Part shown: in pieces, positions 18,267 to 26,936 of the stretch
Position numbering within the stretch: position 1 is the first letter of the stretch
How the letters are laid out: each line of letters starts with the position of its first letter
Assembly (NCBI RefSeq): GCF_014651595.1
Contig: NZ_BMXE01000003.1
Coordinates: 578,973 to 642,972, forward strand
Length of the DNA stretch: 64,000 nt
Source of the DNA: Pseudovibrio japonicus
GTDB taxonomy: Bacteria; Pseudomonadota; Alphaproteobacteria; Rhizobiales; Stappiaceae
Reading direction: 5' to 3'
Position numbers and translations under genes: made by a program
Notes under the pieces: generated by a model
Told to the model about the DNA's origin: nothing
Database searches by the model: none
The model's input: the letters and a program-made list of their open reading frames with translations, nothing else

Positions 18267-18902
18267 TTAGCGCTCTTCCGTGGTGGAGATCTGGTGCTCC
18301 AGCAGTTCCTGGTTCTGGATGGCGGCGAACTCAAGTGCAATACCGCCGTCAAAGTGACGGACGACCCGTGCGCGCATCTTGCCGAGTGTAACTGGCGTGC
18401 CCATGGCCGGACGCACATCTGTCTTAAGGGCTGCGCCTGAAAGTGAGACATCGACGATGCGGCAGGCGTACTCCCGTCCGTCCTCCAGTATCATTCTGGT
18501 TAGTGGGTTCTTTGGCACGAAGCGGTCAAATCTGCGGTCTTCCGGCAAATTGAGTTCGTCTTTGTTTGCCAGCCAGGTCAGGATGGAAGCCAGCTTGTCG
18601 CGCTTACGGGAGCTTGCATTAATCGTCATCGCAAAACCGCCATCGATTTCGCGCGTGATCTGACCTTCGACACGGCCAATGTGATCGAGATAGGCAACAA
18701 CACGTTCGCCGACTTCACCGATAACGGGAGAAACCAAGGCCGCACTGCCGGGTGACATATTGATCACCTGACAGGGATATTCGCGTCGGTTCTCTAGCAT
18801 GAACCGACCCAGCACGTTGATTTCAACGCGAGAAAAACGGCGTCTATCAGGTTCTTTTGCTGCCAGTGCAGCGATTCTGTTGGTCGCTGTGCGCCCTGCC
18901 AT
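18267..18902 (-). CDS. Tandem PilZ-domain protein
   Basis: 211 residues with two PilZ-type units. The first starts at DRRRFSRVEINVLGRF (about 19-34) with NMSPGSAAL; the second starts at DRRFDRFVPKN with DVSLSGAAL. The c-di-GMP motif is RxxxR plus [D/N]xSxxG. The second unit keeps both; the first has NMSPGS, with Ser at the final Gly position, so it may not bind ligand normally. The protein is cytoplasmic with no output domain, so it presumably acts by protein contact. Confidence 0.85.
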   Translation of the reverse strand: MAGRTATNRIAALAAKEPDRRRFSRVEINVLGRFMLENRREYPCQVINMSPGSAALVSPVIGEVGERVVAYLDHIGRVEGQITREIDGGFAMTINASSRKRDKLASILTWLANKDELNLPEDRRFDRFVPKNPLTRMILEDGREYACRIVDVSLSGAALKTDVRPAMGTPVTLGKMRARVVRHFDGGIALEFAAIQNQELLEHQISTTEER

Positions 18903-19007
18903 TTTTCTAGGGATCCCGAATACGCGATTATTGACTAATAAGAAATTCGGCTCTCACCCTAGGAATACAAGGTTAACAGAACGGTAACTCAGAGAGGGCT
19001 GGGCAGG

Positions 19008-19697
19008 TTATATTTTGCCGCCATCAACAACTCTAAGGTGTCCGACTTGTCTGCTGTTTGGAATGCTGACGGTCTTGGCTGCGGCCCTAGGAGTTTGGTG
19101 TGTTCCGCGGCTGACCCTTGGTTCCATTGGGCCAACTGTTCGATGGGTTGGTGTGCCAAAGTGTGGGACGTAGTCTTTATCATCACTGAAAAGAGGGGCG
19201 TCTTCGTCCGGCCAAATCAGGCGCAGACTGTTGATTTTTTGTTTGGAAATGGCCTGTACGCCAAGCCAGAACGGGCGTTTAAGTGGGGCCATGCAGCCAA
19301 GGATGCGTGTGCAGCCTTCGCCCTGGACACGGATGGGGAGCAGCAGAAGCTCCAGATCCACGGATTGGCCCAGCTCCGTTGTGCCGTTGAAGCTGATTAC
19401 CGCTGCTGCGCCGTCCTGTGTGATTGCGGAGAGCATGGCGGTTACTGCTTGCTGGTCCTTTTCGTCCCAGCCATCAAGGAAACTGCGGCCCTTCAGCTCG
19501 CGGCAAAACAGGGAACACAGTCTTGTGCCTGCAAGGCGGAAGCGGAAACTGTTTTGATGTGTCAGTTCCAGAATAAAGGTATCACCCAGAACACTCTTGA
19601 TTGCCGAGGGTTGAATGTCGCCGCGCTCTGGTGCCGGACGCGCGGCGCGAATTTCGTCCCAATATTCAAAGAGTATGCGTGATGCGCCGTGCTTCAT
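19008..19697 (-). CDS. PAS_5 domain protein
   Basis: 229 residues from the ATG at 19697 (TAGGAAC just upstream; an in-frame ATG 63 nt earlier has no such site). The first 150 residues match the alphaproteobacterial PAS_5 family: LFEYWDEIRAARPAPERGDIQP, then FILELTHQNSFRFRLAGTRLCSLFCRELKG, then LLLLPIRVQGEGCTRILGCMAPL. The C-terminal 70 residues are basic and low-complexity. Family members are single-domain sensors of unknown partner, often near PilZ or MucR-type genes; here a PilZ gene is downstream on the same strand. Confidence 0.85.
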   Translation of the reverse strand: MKHGASRILFEYWDEIRAARPAPERGDIQPSAIKSVLGDTFILELTHQNSFRFRLAGTRLCSLFCRELKGRSFLDGWDEKDQQAVTAMLSAITQDGAAAVISFNGTTELGQSVDLELLLLPIRVQGEGCTRILGCMAPLKRPFWLGVQAISKQKINSLRLIWPDEDAPLFSDDKDYVPHFGTPTHRTVGPMEPRVSRGTHQTPRAAAKTVSIPNSRQVGHLRVVDGGKI

Positions 19698-20161
19698 GTT
19701 CCTACCTTCCCCACTCCGCTTATTGGGCTTCCCAGGGGGTAGTGTCCATTTTATGGACAACTTTAACTATCCGCTGGTCTATGGTAGGGAATAAGCAGGG
19801 ATCATGCCAAATACGGAAATGTATAAGATTTTAGTAAAATATTAACCTTAACAAAAGGTTTAGGTTGTCGTTCGTGCGGACATATATCATCTTGTTTGCA
19901 GATGCCTCGCCGCAGAGTTTGAGGCCCTGAAAATTGAGCTGTTTTTTGGCAGAAAACCTGAGACTTCAGCGCTTTTATGCTGCTGCAAATTTGGGAAACA
20001 CCAAGCCAAACAGGGAGATGCTCCAAAAAACCGCTGGCACTGGGGGGAGTGCTGGCGGTTTATTGTTTTCAATTGATCCTTACATAGTGTTGTAAACCTT
20101 GCGAACTGTGCCAAGTTGACCTAGTTCAAAATGGGACAACAACTTTCGGATCTGTAGTGAA
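19698..20161. other. Gene-free region between PAS and rhomboid genes
   Basis: Divergent promoter region. It holds a 34-nt hairpin (20028-20061) with a minus-strand T run that no annotated gene explains. No convincing reading frame. Confidence 0.5.
20028..20061 (-). terminator. Hairpin with U tract not assigned to a gene
   Basis: 14-nt arms (12 pairs) AAACCGC.. / ..GCGGTTT around a six-base G/C loop, followed on the minus strand by TTTTTT. No minus-strand gene lies upstream of it, so it may end a small RNA starting within 20062-20161, or an antisense transcript from the rhomboid 5' region. Confidence 0.4.
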
Positions 20162-20938
20162 ATGAACCAATCCAATGAAGACCATCAGGTGCCTCGCGAT
20201 CCCTACGTTCAAAGACCAGTGCGGGAGCCGATGTTCAATCTGCCGCCTGTGGTTGTCGGACTTTCTCTGATCTTTATTGGGATACATCTAGTTCGCGTTT
20301 ATGTTTTGTCGTCAGATGCTGAACTGCAAACCCTTTTATTGTTTGCCTTCTGGCCGGTCCGCTATGTGAGTGATTTTTCAGCGCAGTATTCCTGGCCGGG
20401 AGAGAGCTTTTCAGCGGTCTGGAGTTTCCTGACCTATGGCTTTTTGCATGGTAGCGCTCAGCACATTGGTTTCAACATTCTCTGGATGGCTGTGTTCGGA
20501 AGTGCTGTGGCGCGCCGTTTTGGTGCGATGCGTTTTCTGCTGCTTTCTGCGATTTGCGCTATTGCCGGAGCCGGAGCCCACCTTGCCACCAATTGGGGAC
20601 AGAGCATTCCGGTGATTGGTGCTTCTGCGGCTGTTTCAGGACAGATGGCGGCGTCACTGCGCTTTATCTTTGAGGCCGGGGGGCCGATGAGTGCGTTCCG
20701 GCGGCATGATAGTGTGGCGTACTCCGTGCCTGCACGTCCGTTGATGGAGGCGCTAAGTGACAGCCGCGTCCTTACCTTCATGCTGGTTTGGTTTGGACTG
20801 AACGCCCTCTTTGGTATCTGGTCGGCGCCAATTGCAGGTGAGGGAGCAAATATTGCATGGCAAGCACACGTGGGCGGGTTCATCGCTGGTCTGATTTTGT
20901 TCCCGCTGCTGGATCCGATTAAAGCTCGTAGAACTTAG
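20162..20938 (+). CDS. Rhomboid-family intramembrane serine protease
   Basis: 258 residues with six to seven membrane helices. Catalytic Ser in IGASAAVSG, catalytic His in AHVGGFIAG, and the L1/TM2 motif HGSAQHIGFNILWM (HxxxxHxxxN). It cleaves membrane-protein helices within the bilayer; substrates unknown. Start ATG has a weak ribosome site. The neighbouring CBS gene lies 155 nt downstream in the same direction. Confidence 0.92.
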   Translation: MNQSNEDHQVPRDPYVQRPVREPMFNLPPVVVGLSLIFIGIHLVRVYVLSSDAELQTLLLFAFWPVRYVSDFSAQYSWPGESFSAVWSFLTYGFLHGSAQHIGFNILWMAVFGSAVARRFGAMRFLLLSAICAIAGAGAHLATNWGQSIPVIGASAAVSGQMAASLRFIFEAGGPMSAFRRHDSVAYSVPARPLMEALSDSRVLTFMLVWFGLNALFGIWSAPIAGEGANIAWQAHVGGFIAGLILFPLLDPIKARRT

Positions 20939-21093
20939 AAGTTTAGTAGTCAGCTAACTACATATGTTAACAGCACGTGAGTTGGTGACTAGGCAAGCAT
21001 CGTTTTTTTGTGTCATGATACCGTTGGGTTAGATTTGTTCTCTTCCTCTTTTTTCATGAGAAGAAGGTTGGCATAGCAAACGAGGAGGTCGCC

Positions 21094-21525
21094 ATGACAG
21101 TTGCTGCCATATTAAACAGCAAAGGGCGGGATGTTTATACGGAGCCTAGCACACGTAGTTTGAGCGAGATATGCGCAAGCCTTGGAGGACGGCGTATCGG
21201 TGCGATTGTGCTTTGTGATGAACCGGGTGTAATTGTTGGGATTGCGTCGGAGCGTGACGTGGTACGGGCGATTGCGATGGAAGGACCGGACTCGCTTGCG
21301 CAACCTGTTAGCGAATACATGACGAAAGAAGTCGCCGTTTGCAATGAGACGGATTCCGTGAACGGTGTTATGGCGCGCATGACCGAAGGACGGTTCCGTC
21401 ACATGCCTGTGGTGGAAGACGGCAAGCTTGTCGGTCTTGTTTCAATCGGTGATATCGTGAAGTTCCGAATTGCCCAGGTTGAACGCGAGGCGGATGATAT
21501 GCGGAACTATATTCAGGCTGTTTGA
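21094..21525 (+). CDS. Two-CBS-domain protein
   Basis: 143 residues made of a tandem CBS pair: the first from about residue 15 (SLSEICASLGGRRIGAIVLCDEPG) with GIASERDVVRAIAMEG, the second with VNGVMARMTEGRFRHMPVVEDGKLVGLVSIGDIVKFRI. Such modules bind adenosine nucleotides and signal energy state. Strong ribosome site GAGGAGGT. No enzyme domain is attached, so it probably acts on a separate partner. Confidence 0.92.
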   Translation: MTVAAILNSKGRDVYTEPSTRSLSEICASLGGRRIGAIVLCDEPGVIVGIASERDVVRAIAMEGPDSLAQPVSEYMTKEVAVCNETDSVNGVMARMTEGRFRHMPVVEDGKLVGLVSIGDIVKFRIAQVEREADDMRNYIQAV

Positions 21526-21540
21526 GCTGATAGTTTGCTG

Positions 21541-21580
21541 CTGTGCTGTCAAAGCACAGCAGCCCTGATTGCATCAGGGC
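21541..21580. repeat. Two adjacent hairpins between convergent genes
   Basis: CTGTGCT-N5-AGCACAG (21541-21559) and GCCCTGAT-TGC-ATCAGGGC (21562-21580), both perfect. There is no clear T run on either side; a bidirectional transcript-end or stabilising structure for the CBS and patatin genes is likely. Confidence 0.55.
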
Positions 21581-21638
21581 ACCCCTCCCAAACATCACAA
21601 TAAATGAGTGGGATCACAGCGTGATTTCCAGGTTATTG

Positions 21639-22646
21639 TTATGGCCGTATTTCCGCCAGCTGTTTAATGTCGGGGAGTGCGCGGCAGGTGGTTTCATACC
21701 CTACGCGAATTGCTTCTTCACCGCGGTGGAAATCGAACAACCCCAAATGGGACAGGCGAAGTGTCAGGATTGAATCCGGAGGATCTCCGGCGAGCCGTGA
21801 GCGGCCAATCCGGTCCTGAATGATGTTGTAGCTGTCCATCATGACGCCAGAGATGCCGGGCAACCCTCTTGGCTTTGTGCCAAAGATCTGACGACGCAAC
21901 ATGCGCTTAATGGGGCCGCCTGGCTCGTTTTGGAGCTGGTTGCCAATCTCCGGGATCATGTCTTTGGGGATCGGCGGAAGCTCATGCACCACAGTGGATC
22001 CGCGCCCAAAGGTGTCGGAGTTCAGGTTGATTGCGATGACGGCTCTTGCACCCATGGCCCGGCAGACCGAGACAGGGATCGGGTTGACCAACGCGCCGTC
22101 GACCAGCCAGCGGCCTCCATATGCGACCGGTTCGAAAACACCGGGAAGCGAGGTGGAGCAGCGCAGGGCTTGTGTGAGCAGGCCCTTCTTGAGCCAGATT
22201 TCGTGACCGGTCCCAAGCTCGGTTGCGACCGCTGCAAACGGGCGATCGAGGTCTTCGATCATGATCCCGCCGAAGTGGTCTTCGAACAAGGCCAGTAGCT
22301 TTTTGCCGGAGATGAGGCCGGAGCCACCAAAAGAGAGGTCGACCATGCTGAAGACGCGGCGGCGGGAGAGGGAGAGAACCCATTCTTCCAGTTGATCGAG
22401 CTTGCCGCATAGATAACAACCGCCGACGACTGCGCCAATTGACGTGCCTGCGATGAAGTCCAGCTGAATGCCGGCTTCCGACAGCGCTTTCAGAACGCCA
22501 ATGTGGGCCCAGCCGCGGGCTGCCCCGCCACCAAGTGCCAAACCAATACCGGGTGTTATCTCCGGTTCTGGAATGGCGACAGGTGTTTCAGGCTCTGTTT
22601 CAACGGGTTGTTTGCTGTTTGGCCACAGACTGAGATTTTGCAGCAC
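21639..22646 (-). CDS. Patatin-like phospholipase (RssA-like)
   Basis: 335 residues, GTG start with GGGGAGAAG upstream. Motifs of bacterial patatins are complete: oxyanion LALGGGAARGWAHIGVL, nucleophile elbow IAGTSIGAVVGG with Ser, and the dyad Asp in WLVDGALVNPIP. These act as lipid acyl hydrolases with a Ser-Asp dyad; cellular substrates unknown. It sits 102 nt downstream of hisI on the same strand, so it may be the last gene of the folE-hisI unit. Confidence 0.9.
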   Translation of the reverse strand: MLQNLSLWPNSKQPVETEPETPVAIPEPEITPGIGLALGGGAARGWAHIGVLKALSEAGIQLDFIAGTSIGAVVGGCYLCGKLDQLEEWVLSLSRRRVFSMVDLSFGGSGLISGKKLLALFEDHFGGIMIEDLDRPFAAVATELGTGHEIWLKKGLLTQALRCSTSLPGVFEPVAYGGRWLVDGALVNPIPVSVCRAMGARAVIAINLNSDTFGRGSTVVHELPPIPKDMIPEIGNQLQNEPGGPIKRMLRRQIFGTKPRGLPGISGVMMDSYNIIQDRIGRSRLAGDPPDSILTLRLSHLGLFDFHRGEEAIRVGYETTCRALPDIKQLAEIRP

Positions 22647-22748
22647 TGGCTTCTCCCCGGTTGTCTTCAGGTCAGATCAGTCCATATTACCCTAAGGTAA
22701 CTATGGGGCTTAAACCTATAAAAAGACTGAATCAGGGCGAAGTTAAAC

Positions 22749-23219
22749 CTAGGGTTTATTCCCGTAGACTTCTTGGGGGTCATAAACCGGAGCAGCTTCA
22801 GCCTTTTCAAGCCAGACTTCGCCGCTGTTGTTTGAGTTCACTTTGCGGAAGAAACACGAGCGGTATCCGACGTGGCAGGTTGCACCGTTGCCGTGGACTT
22901 TGACGCGGAGCCAGATGGCGTCCTGATCGCAATCCGTACGGATTTCGAGGACTTCCTGCACCTGACCTGACGTGCCACCCTTCTTCCAGTATTCCTGACG
23001 GGAGCGGCTCCAGTACCAAGCTTCGCCTGTTTCGATTGTGCGGCGCAGGCTCTCGGCGTTCATGTACCCCACCATGAGTAGCTCGCCGGTTTCGAAATCA
23101 GTGACAGCTGCTGCAATCAGGCCGTGTTCATCAAATTTCGGGCAGAGTTCATCGCCCAGCTCAACCGTATTTTTGTCAGCACGCGGCGCGAAGCCGTCGG
23201 CTTTTATATTCGTTGACAT
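22749..23219 (-). CDS. hisI: Phosphoribosyl-AMP cyclohydrolase
   Basis: 156 residues. It opens the adenine ring of PR-AMP in histidine synthesis. Seen: MVGYMNAESLRRTIETGEAWYWSRSR, the Mg/Zn ligands in TDCDQDAIWL, and the further zinc cysteines in ATCHVGYRSCFFR. It is the monofunctional form, without the HisE domain, as is usual in Alphaproteobacteria. It starts 34 nt after folE on the same strand; folE-hisI linkage is common in this class. Confidence 0.95.
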   Translation of the reverse strand: MSTNIKADGFAPRADKNTVELGDELCPKFDEHGLIAAAVTDFETGELLMVGYMNAESLRRTIETGEAWYWSRSRQEYWKKGGTSGQVQEVLEIRTDCDQDAIWLRVKVHGNGATCHVGYRSCFFRKVNSNNSGEVWLEKAEAAPVYDPQEVYGNKP

Positions 23220-23253
23220 GAAATGCTCGAATTTTCCAGTGAATGGCCCGTAA

Positions 23254-23886
23254 CTACGAACGGACCATTGTCATAAAGCGAACCTGCTCGGACACGTTAT
23301 CTTCAAAAACGCCGGAGAACCGGTTGGTGAGTGTTGATACACCCTGCTTTTGAATACCGCGCATGGACATGCACTGGTGCTCGGCTTCGATCATGACGGC
23401 AACGCCACGAGGAGCCAGATAATTTTCCAATGCCGTTGCGATCTGAACGGTCAGGTGTTCCTGTGTCTGAAGACGGCGTGCGTAGATTTCTACAACCCGC
23501 GCGATCTTGGAAAGCCCCACCACAGCGTGATCCGGATAGTAGGCAATGTGTGCTTTGCCTGTAAACGGCAGCACGTGATGCTCACAGAATGAGGTGAAAG
23601 AGATATCTTTCAGCAGAACGATATCGTTGTATCCACCGACTTCTTCAAAAGTACGTTCCAGATGCTCGCGAGGATCTTCCTTGTAACCAGAGAAAAGATC
23701 TTCGTAGGCTTTGATGACGCGCTTTGGGGTATCCAGCAAGCCTTCACGCTCAGGATCGTCGCCAATCCATTGGAGAAGTACGCGCGCAGCAGCCTCAGCT
23801 TCAGCCCGGCTAGGGCGGTTGGGGAGCTTGTTGTCTTCTGTAGCCGTGGGATCGGTTTGCGTAACCGGTCTCAAAACAGCGTCCAT
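23254..23886 (-). CDS. folE: GTP cyclohydrolase I
   Basis: 210 residues, making dihydroneopterin triphosphate from GTP, the entry to folate and other pteridines. Zinc ligands are visible: Cys and His in [15 protein letters not shown] and the second Cys in [12 protein letters not shown], so it is the zinc-dependent type IA enzyme. Ribosome site GGAG 7 nt before the ATG. First gene of the apparent folE-hisI-patatin unit. Confidence 0.96.
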   Translation of the reverse strand: MDAVLRPVTQTDPTATEDNKLPNRPSRAEAEAAARVLLQWIGDDPEREGLLDTPKRVIKAYEDLFSGYKEDPREHLERTFEEVGGYNDIVLLKDISFTSFCEHHVLPFTGKAHIAYYPDHAVVGLSKIARVVEIYARRLQTQEHLTVQIATALENYLAPRGVAVMIEAEHQCMSMRGIQKQGVSTLTNRFSGVFEDNVSEQVRFMTMVRS

Positions 23887-24300
23887 ATTATGTCTCCAAC
23901 AATACGCAGGCGATGAGTGTCATTCAGAACATACTTCTCTTAAAAAAACACTGAACCCGCCATAGGTTCCTGCGCAACAACTAATTTCGTTGGCCTGTTT
24001 TACGTTCAGGCTCTTCCCATTGTGATACGCAAATCTAGGCTTTACCTTAGGAGATAGGAGTATGGCGCAGGGTATATACTGCGACAACCCGTTTAGATAG
24101 CCAATGAATTGGCGCCTATGGTTTCTTCTAGGTAATGTGTGCTAGATTGCGATATTCCGCTTTTGACCTCTAGCAAGGTCTCGGCAGCAGCCCCTATATA
24201 AGATAGTTGTCTTGGTTAGGAAAGGGTCTTCCCTTATTAGAGTGAGCCAAGATCGCTTTAGGTTAAGAAGCAGATTTCTAAATAGTAGCCAGAGTTTTGC
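23887..24300. other. Divergent promoter region of folE and the NifU-like gene
   Basis: 414 nt without a supportable gene, AT-rich around 24140-24300. It should hold promoters for both neighbouring genes; no particular operator recognised. Confidence 0.5.
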
Positions 24301-24735
24301 ATGTTGGACGACATTTACAATAGTAAGATCCTTGAGTTTGCAGGGAATATTCCTCTCTTGGGACATCTTGATGCCCCGCAGGCTCAGGCGAAAGCGCACT
24401 CGCGACTGTGTGGTTCGACGGTGAGTGTAGAGGTCTGTCTAGCCGATGGTCTAATCTCTTCTTTTGCGCAGGACGTCAAAGCATGTGCGCTAGGGCAGGC
24501 ATCTGCGTCTATTTTGGGGCAGCATGTGATTGGTGCCACACCCGCTGAAGTGCGGGACGCCTACGCACAGCTTTATGCGATGCTGAAGGAGAATGGCCCG
24601 CCGCCAACTGGGCGCTTTGCAGACCTGTCTTTCTTAGAACCAGTGCGTGACTACAAGGCGCGTCATGCATCAACCATGCTTGCGTTTGAGGCTTTGGTGA
24701 AGGCGCTTGATGATGTTGAAGCTGAAGTTGCTTAA
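24301..24735 (+). CDS. NifU/IscU-type iron-sulfur cluster scaffold-like protein
   Basis: 144 residues of the NifU N-terminal fold. Two of the usual ligand cysteines are present, Cys37 in LCGSTV and Cys62 in KACALGQASA. At the third position the motif reads YKARHAS, with His122 in place of Cys. An extra Cys46 exists. This divergent form is typical of the alphaproteobacterial scaffold-like proteins next to yidD; its role in cluster assembly is inferred, not shown. yidD starts 11 nt after the stop. Confidence 0.85.
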   Translation: MLDDIYNSKILEFAGNIPLLGHLDAPQAQAKAHSRLCGSTVSVEVCLADGLISSFAQDVKACALGQASASILGQHVIGATPAEVRDAYAQLYAMLKENGPPPTGRFADLSFLEPVRDYKARHASTMLAFEALVKALDDVEAEVA

Positions 24736-24746
24736 GGCATTTTGCA

Positions 24747-25100
24747 ATGTGTAAGCGTGAACCGCTCCCATCTCATAGGTCTACCAGTTTGATGGCGCGC
24801 TTCGGGATCGGGCTTATCTGGATCTACCAGCACAGTTTGTCTTTGATATTGGGGCGAGCCTGTCGCTATCAGCCGTCCTGCTCTCATTATACCGCTCAGG
24901 CTATGGCGCAGTTTGGTTTTTGGCGTGGTGGTTGGGTCGGTCTATCACGGATCGTGCGTTGCAATCCGTACGGGGCGAGTGGATATGACCCTGTTCCGGT
25001 GCGTCTGCCCGAGAATTCAAGATGGTATCTGCCCTGGCGCTACGGGCACTGGACTGGTGATCATATTGATCCCAAGACCCGTTTTGACTTGAAAGACTAG
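24747..25100 (+). CDS. yidD: Membrane protein insertion efficiency factor YidD
   Basis: 117 residues with the YidD signature CRYQPSCSHYTAQAM and the following RGGWVGLSRIVRCNPYG plus DPVP. It helps YidC-dependent insertion of inner-membrane proteins and has an amphipathic N-terminal segment (FGIGLIWIYQHSLSLILG). It is 11 nt downstream of the scaffold gene, so the two form an operon. Confidence 0.95.
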   Translation: MCKREPLPSHRSTSLMARFGIGLIWIYQHSLSLILGRACRYQPSCSHYTAQAMAQFGFWRGGWVGLSRIVRCNPYGASGYDPVPVRLPENSRWYLPWRYGHWTGDHIDPKTRFDLKD

Positions 25101-25118
25101 TGGCTGTGCCTGCAATTG

Positions 25119-25685
25119 TTAGGGGCAGGCGAAGTTAGTTTGTTGTTCCTCGGTTGGCACCGGGAGAATTGCAAACTCACCCATGATGGAGAGGTTCTCG
25201 TAGGGCTGTGAGTTCACCACCACGCCGTATGCCTTACCGCTGGTGGTGTCCAGTGTCCAGATCCAGCCCAGATTGGATTCCTGCGGATCATCCTTCCATG
25301 AGATCTGAATGACGTCTGGTGTGACCTGCTGCACGGTGTATCTAGCCGAGCCTTTGCTTCTGCCAAGTTCCGAGGTTGTGTTCCAGGCGAGGGCTTCCGT
25401 GTCGCAAATGAAGGCTGTAAATTTTTCCTCCACGGTGCCTGCGCCTTCCTTCATTGCCGACCATGCGAAACTCAGTGATTTGCCGAGCCATGGTTCTGAC
25501 GCCTGATCAGGAGAAGTGGTGTCGTTGTCTGCTTGCGCGAGTGTGCTGACGTCGCTGTCAAGGTTTTTGCTTACCGGAACAGGCGGGCCATCGCCAGCGC
25601 TCTGGGCGTGCAGCTGCGCTCCTGTCAGACCGGCTGACTGGATCAGGAACATTGCGCTAGCACTCAGGATTGCTATGGTTTTCAT
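25119..25685 (-). CDS. Secreted protein of unknown function
   Basis: 188 residues from the ATG at 25685 (AGGA 8 nt upstream). The N-terminus is a signal peptide (TIAILSASAMFLIQSAGLTGA), followed by a disordered acidic linker and a compact C-terminal domain with two cysteines (one in FICDTE, one at the C-terminal ACP). The tandem FAWSAMKEGAGT and VIQISWKDDPQESNLGWIW segments suggest a beta-rich fold. I do not recognise the family. A second small secreted gene lies just upstream on the same strand (48-nt gap). Confidence 0.75.
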   Translation of the reverse strand: MKTIAILSASAMFLIQSAGLTGAQLHAQSAGDGPPVPVSKNLDSDVSTLAQADNDTTSPDQASEPWLGKSLSFAWSAMKEGAGTVEEKFTAFICDTEALAWNTTSELGRSKGSARYTVQQVTPDVIQISWKDDPQESNLGWIWTLDTTSGKAYGVVVNSQPYENLSIMGEFAILPVPTEEQQTNFACP

Positions 25686-25732
25686 TGTGGTATCCTGTTT
25701 CAACCCAACCGTTTTGTGAGTGGAGAAGAGGT

Positions 25733-26032
25733 TTAGGGAAGAAAACGCGACCAGAAGCTATTTTCGTCTTCCGAAGGTTGCTCTTCCTCTTTGATTTCCG
25801 GCTCTTCATTCATGGCAGAGGGGGAAGGGATCTGCGGTGCCGGGCTCATTTCGAAATTCGACGTGTCATCCATCATGGAGGGGTCGCTCTGTTCCTCACG
25901 GGGATCTGGTTCGTCGCTATCGGTTGATCCGAGTGACGGCTCTACGGCAATTTGAGCAAAGGCAGGCGGTGATACGGACGCGAAGACTAGTCCGGCGACC
26001 AGAAGATAAGATAAAATCGTTTGCCTGCTCAT
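25733..26032 (-). CDS. Small acidic secreted protein, unknown
   Basis: 99 residues. Signal peptide to about residue 26 (LLVAGLVFASVSPPAFA), then a Pro/Glu/Asp/Ser-rich unstructured region ending in FWSRFLP. It appears cotranscribed with the secreted protein downstream. No family recognised; low complexity makes the call less certain. Confidence 0.6.
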   Translation of the reverse strand: MSRQTILSYLLVAGLVFASVSPPAFAQIAVEPSLGSTDSDEPDPREEQSDPSMMDDTSNFEMSPAPQIPSPSAMNEEPEIKEEEQPSEDENSFWSRFLP

Positions 26033-26315
26033 TTGGATGCCTTGTGATGGTTATCGTGTGTCCATTCCACAATAGAAACTCATAATTTCATTTAAAGATA
26101 ATGGCTTAATGTAGAAGTGCTGCCAGAAACCAGTGGTGGTTCCCGGTCCTTGGCTTAATAAAATGCTACTTTCCGGTGTCGGAATGCGTGAAACTTTTTG
26201 GGAAGCAGTCACGTGAAAATGCGTAGGAAAAACCTATGCTACGGTGTGTTGTTCACAGATTGGCGATGAAAAAGGGTTTTTCCTATGTTTTTCAATCGAA
26301 TTTTCAAACGGGGCG

Positions 26316-26344
26316 TTGACAAGAGGGCCCCAAATGAAGATAAC
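26316..26344 (+). promoter_or_regulatory. Sigma-70-type promoter of tRNA-Tyr
   Basis: TTGACA (26316-26321), exact 17-nt spacer, GATAAC (26339-26344), placed so that transcription starts about 30 nt before the mature tRNA. The rest of 26033-26315 shows nothing else. Confidence 0.75.
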
Positions 26345-26382
26345 CCGTCCTCACACGGCGCGGCCAACTTGGCCAATGCGAC

Positions 26383-26467
26383 GGAGGAGTGCCCGAGTGG
26401 CTAAAGGGGGCGGACTGTAAATCCGCTGGCTATGCCTACGTTGGTTCGAATCCAACCTCCTCCACCA
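26383..26467 (+). tRNA. tRNA-Tyr (anticodon GTA)
   Basis: 85 nt including encoded CCA. Acceptor stem GGAGGAG/CTCCTCC, anticodon arm GCGGA-CTGTAAA-TCCGC with GTA anticodon, long variable arm as expected for bacterial tRNA-Tyr, and T-arm with GTTCGAAT. Encoded on the plus strand with its own promoter just upstream. Confidence 0.97.
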
Positions 26468-26507
26468 CCTTTCCTTTTATGAAATCAATTCGTTACGGTG
26501 GACGCGC

Positions 26508-26936
26508 ATGTCTTCACAGGACTTCGAACATCTTCCTAGTTTTGCCTTTGGCGACAGCCCTGATCTGGCTGACAAGTTGCTTGAGCTTGTTCTGAATGGA
26601 ACAAAAACGGCAACCTGCAGTGACCTGCTCTCCTTTGAAAAAGAAGGTGAACCGCTGCCTCAGCCGGGTGATCAGTTTGTTGTGGTGGATGGTAAGGGGC
26701 AGGCAGCCTGTGTCATCGAGTTGGTTACGGTTGATGTGCGCCAGTTCAATGAGATTGATGAGGTTTGGGCCGTGCTGGAAGGCGAGGGAGACCTTAGTCT
26801 TGAGTTCTGGCGGGACGCGCACCGCGACTATTTCGAGCGTAATGGTGTTTTCTCTCCTGACATGAAGCTGGTTTGTGAGTACTTCCAGCTGGTGAAGATC
26901 TTCAAGCGCGATCAGGCGGAACCTAAGCCGAACTAA
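26508..26936 (+). CDS. ASCH-domain protein
   Basis: 142 residues. The ASCH fold, a PUA-like RNA-binding superfamily, is shown by LLELVLNGTKTATCSDLLSFE (the G-x-K-x-x-T motif), PGDQFVVVDGKGQAACVIELVTV and the C-terminal FWRDAHRDYFERNG. Some ASCH proteins are nucleotide or N4-acetylcytidine amidohydrolases; others are thought to bind RNA. It follows tRNA-Tyr and its stop overlaps the stop of the convergent glycosyltransferase by 4 nt. Confidence 0.88.
   Translation: MSSQDFEHLPSFAFGDSPDLADKLLELVLNGTKTATCSDLLSFEKEGEPLPQPGDQFVVVDGKGQAACVIELVTVDVRQFNEIDEVWAVLEGEGDLSLEFWRDAHRDYFERNGVFSPDMKLVCEYFQLVKIFKRDQAEPKPN

Noticed and set aside
26285..26404. 39-codon frame upstream of tRNA-Tyr
   Set aside because: It runs into the tRNA itself and covers the tRNA promoter; no ribosome site.
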